Source of the DNA: Bradysia coprophila
Taxonomy: Eukaryota > Arthropoda > Insecta > Diptera > Sciaridae
Reading direction: 5' to 3'
DNA: 64,000 nucleotides
Assembly: GCF_014529535.1 (NCBI RefSeq)
Contig: NW_023503370.1
Coordinates: 186,001-250,000 of the forward strand
Part shown: piece by piece, positions 62,282 through 64,000 of the stretch
How positions within the stretch are numbered: position 1 is the first letter of the stretch
How the letters are laid out: each line of letters begins with the position of its first letter
The notes under the pieces: generated by a model
Database searches by the model: none
What the model was told of the DNA's origin: nothing
Seen by the model: the letters and a program-made list of their open reading frames with translations, nothing else
Position numbers and translations under genes: made by a program

Positions 62282-64000
62282 ATGGCCTTACCAAGGAAGT
62301 TAGCTTCAAAAATATGTAAGTTATTGGGCATAGAGCGCGCGAAAACTTGCAATTTATTTGGAAAGAAGAAAAGAAAAAAAAAATCGAAAGACCAAAATTG
62401 TCTGAGCCAGACTCTACATATATTTATTTGTACACAAGGTTGTGAGCGACGATATTTTTTTTCTCCTTGTGTTTGTCTGAGCTATGCTTTTTTGAGTCAA
62501 ATTATTCAATACGATGTACAAAGTGATTGCGAAATGTGATTGATTTTTATATTTGCAGATGAAATAGAAGCCCACGCACAGAAAGTGAGATGCTTGGATT
62601 TGGGAGAGACTGGACGGGTTTTAGTAACAGGTGGACAAGATCGGAATGTTAATTTGTGGGCATTCGGAAATGACAAACGTTTTATGGTAATTTCAGTTGA
62701 TGAATTAATTAGTCAATACGGAGTGTGTAATGCCAAAGCATTCGTCTGTTTGTTCTTCCTTTTTCGGTTCGTACAATTAGTCTTTATCCGAACATAATGG
62801 GGCAATTGATTGCGTAAAGTTTGCCTACAATGACAACTATGTCTATTCGGCCGACGAACATGGTATCATAAAACGATGGGATTTGAACGGTCAAACCGGT
62901 TCGTCAACGTTTTTTGGTCATATGAAAAGTGTCCGAACGCTAGACTTTCATCCGTACGGTGAATATGTGGTGTCTGGCAGTAATGACACAACCGTTAGAT
63001 TATGGGATGTGCGCAAGGACAATCAATGCATATACAAATACCGCGGTCACATTGCCAACATAAATTCCGTCAAATTTTCGCCAGACGGCTCGTGGATAGC
63101 ATCGGCTGGAACTGAAGGTGAAGGCGATAAATTTTTGCGTACTCTTCGATTTACTTCTATACTAACCACATGCATCGTTCACAGGATCCGTTATCATATG
63201 GGACATACGAACCCAACAGCGAATTATTGAATTCCAAGAGCACGCGTCGCCCGTAACATGCATTCAATTTCATCCGTTCGAATTTCTTCTGGCCGCTGGT
63301 CGAAATGATGGTTCCGTGGATTTATATGACTTGGAGAGTAGAAAACTGGTGTCCCGTTCCGACACAAAAAACTCATTCTCATCCAGTACAGTGAAATGTA
63401 TAACATTTAGGTGAGTTGAGAACATTGTCATGTGGGTGTGACGAAGTGGAGGTGCCACCAGAAAAGTTTTACTTCTTTAGACATGCTTGTCAATACAGTG
63501 AACGACATCTCAAATGTCTCACTGTCAAATTTTTCTGAGAATTTTATTGTGTCATTGCAAATTCACAATGACATTCTCTGAAAAAAATGACAGTCAGACA
63601 TTTGAGATGTCGTTCACTGTAAAATGCGCTTTTTTGACTTTCAGTGAAAATGGTCAGTGTCTGTTCGTTGGAACAGCGGATGGTATATCCGTTATAGGCT
63701 GGGAGCCAGATAGACAGTTCGACAATATCGAATCGGCTTGGAGTATGCTTGGCGACATTCAAGTCTTCAAAAATAAATTGGTCGGTTCAGCACTCACCTA
63801 TGAACACTAACGTTGAACGATTTTGTCTAACAAAACGATTTCAATTTCAGTTTTGCGGCTCGTACGAAAATCAAAAAGTTGAAATCCATGCCATCAACTT
63901 GGACGACATAATTCCATTTTACAATCCGCTCAACAAACCGTTCAATCCACAGCAAAGTTCACGGAAAAGTTTCTCTCGCGGTAATTCCAAGCATCGTGTG
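62282..64000 (+). CDS. kat80: Katanin p80 regulatory subunit, WD40 part (runs off the window)
   Basis: Katanin p80 targets the p60 AAA ATPase to microtubules, which it severs. Exons seen: 62282-62315, 62559-62686, 62781-63117, 63185-63410, 63645-63780 and 63851 to beyond 64000. The start MALPRKLASKIYEIEAHAQK is followed by GETGRVLVTGGQDRNVNLWA. WD40 blades follow (FGHMKSVRTLDFHPYGEYVV, NDTTVRLWDV, YRGHIANINSVKFSPDGSW, IQFHPFEFLLAAGRNDGSVD) and the family's ISVIGWEPDRQFD. These are features of KATNB1. The exon 5 donor at 63780 (TTG then gtcggt) is the only one keeping frame with FCGSYENQKVEIHAINLDDI in exon 6. The C-terminal p60-binding domain is outside the window. Intron 4 contains a MITE. 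Confidence 0.95.
63494..63621. mobile_element. Mariner-type MITE in katanin p80 intron 4
   Basis: The element (63496-63619) opens CAGTGAACGACATCTCAAAT and closes with its inverse. The inverted repeats extend about 55 bp with few mismatches, and TA lies on each side (63494-63495, 63620-63621). CAGT ends and TA duplications fit Tc1/mariner. It ends 25 bp before exon 5. Confidence 0.8.

Overview
The window looks like a piece of an insect chromosome, most likely from a fly and probably a lower (non-brachyceran) dipteran. The evidence is the set of insect genes (a CYP4G P450, deltex, ALiX, RpL7A, katanin p80, a TMEM16 anoctamin), short GT-AG introns, AT-rich intergenic DNA and many small inverted-repeat transposons. 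The species cannot be fixed from the sequence alone. Exon joins were read by eye from splice consensus and reading-frame continuity. In every gene read to its stop codon the exon lengths sum to a multiple of three.

Layout. 1-2150: apparently non-coding. 2151-2822 (+): an intronless alkylmercury lyase (MerB-type) gene with its catalytic Cys-Asp-Cys set intact, the most unusual gene here. 3259-7429 (-): twelve exons of an anoctamin, with possible 5' exons near 13.5-14.2 kb. 19087-19984 (-): an unrecognised secreted protein in two exons. 21710-26773 (-): a six-exon CYP4G (CYP4G15-type) P450, with a TATA box near 27.1 kb. 29-36 kb: transposon-rich, including a mitochondrial isoleucyl-tRNA synthetase fragment inside an inverted-repeat-bounded segment, and a 1.45-kb element carrying arrays of a GC-rich palindrome. 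36557-40834 (-): ALiX in nine exons. 41.5-44.6 kb: an RTE-like LINE end split by a 2.6-kb inverted-repeat element with 9-bp target duplications, filled with short tandem arrays. 46038-48194 (+): deltex in seven exons. 50.3-50.7 kb: a Harbinger-type MITE nested in a mariner-type MITE. 52346-54008 (-): an oxalate/formate-antiporter-family (OFA) transporter in two exons. 55.7-56.9 kb: MITEs and a LINE fragment. 57807-59744 (-): RpL7A in four exons, with a box C/D snoRNA in its third intron. 62282-64000 (+): katanin p80, running off the end.

Most host genes are housekeeping or developmental and are not functionally linked: endosomal sorting (ALiX), Notch regulation (deltex), microtubule severing (katanin p80), ribosome (RpL7A), membrane lipid or ion transport (anoctamin) and cuticular hydrocarbon synthesis (CYP4G). 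The merB gene and, less certainly, the OFA transporter are the candidates for acquisition from microbes. They lie 50 kb apart and show no sign of having arrived together.
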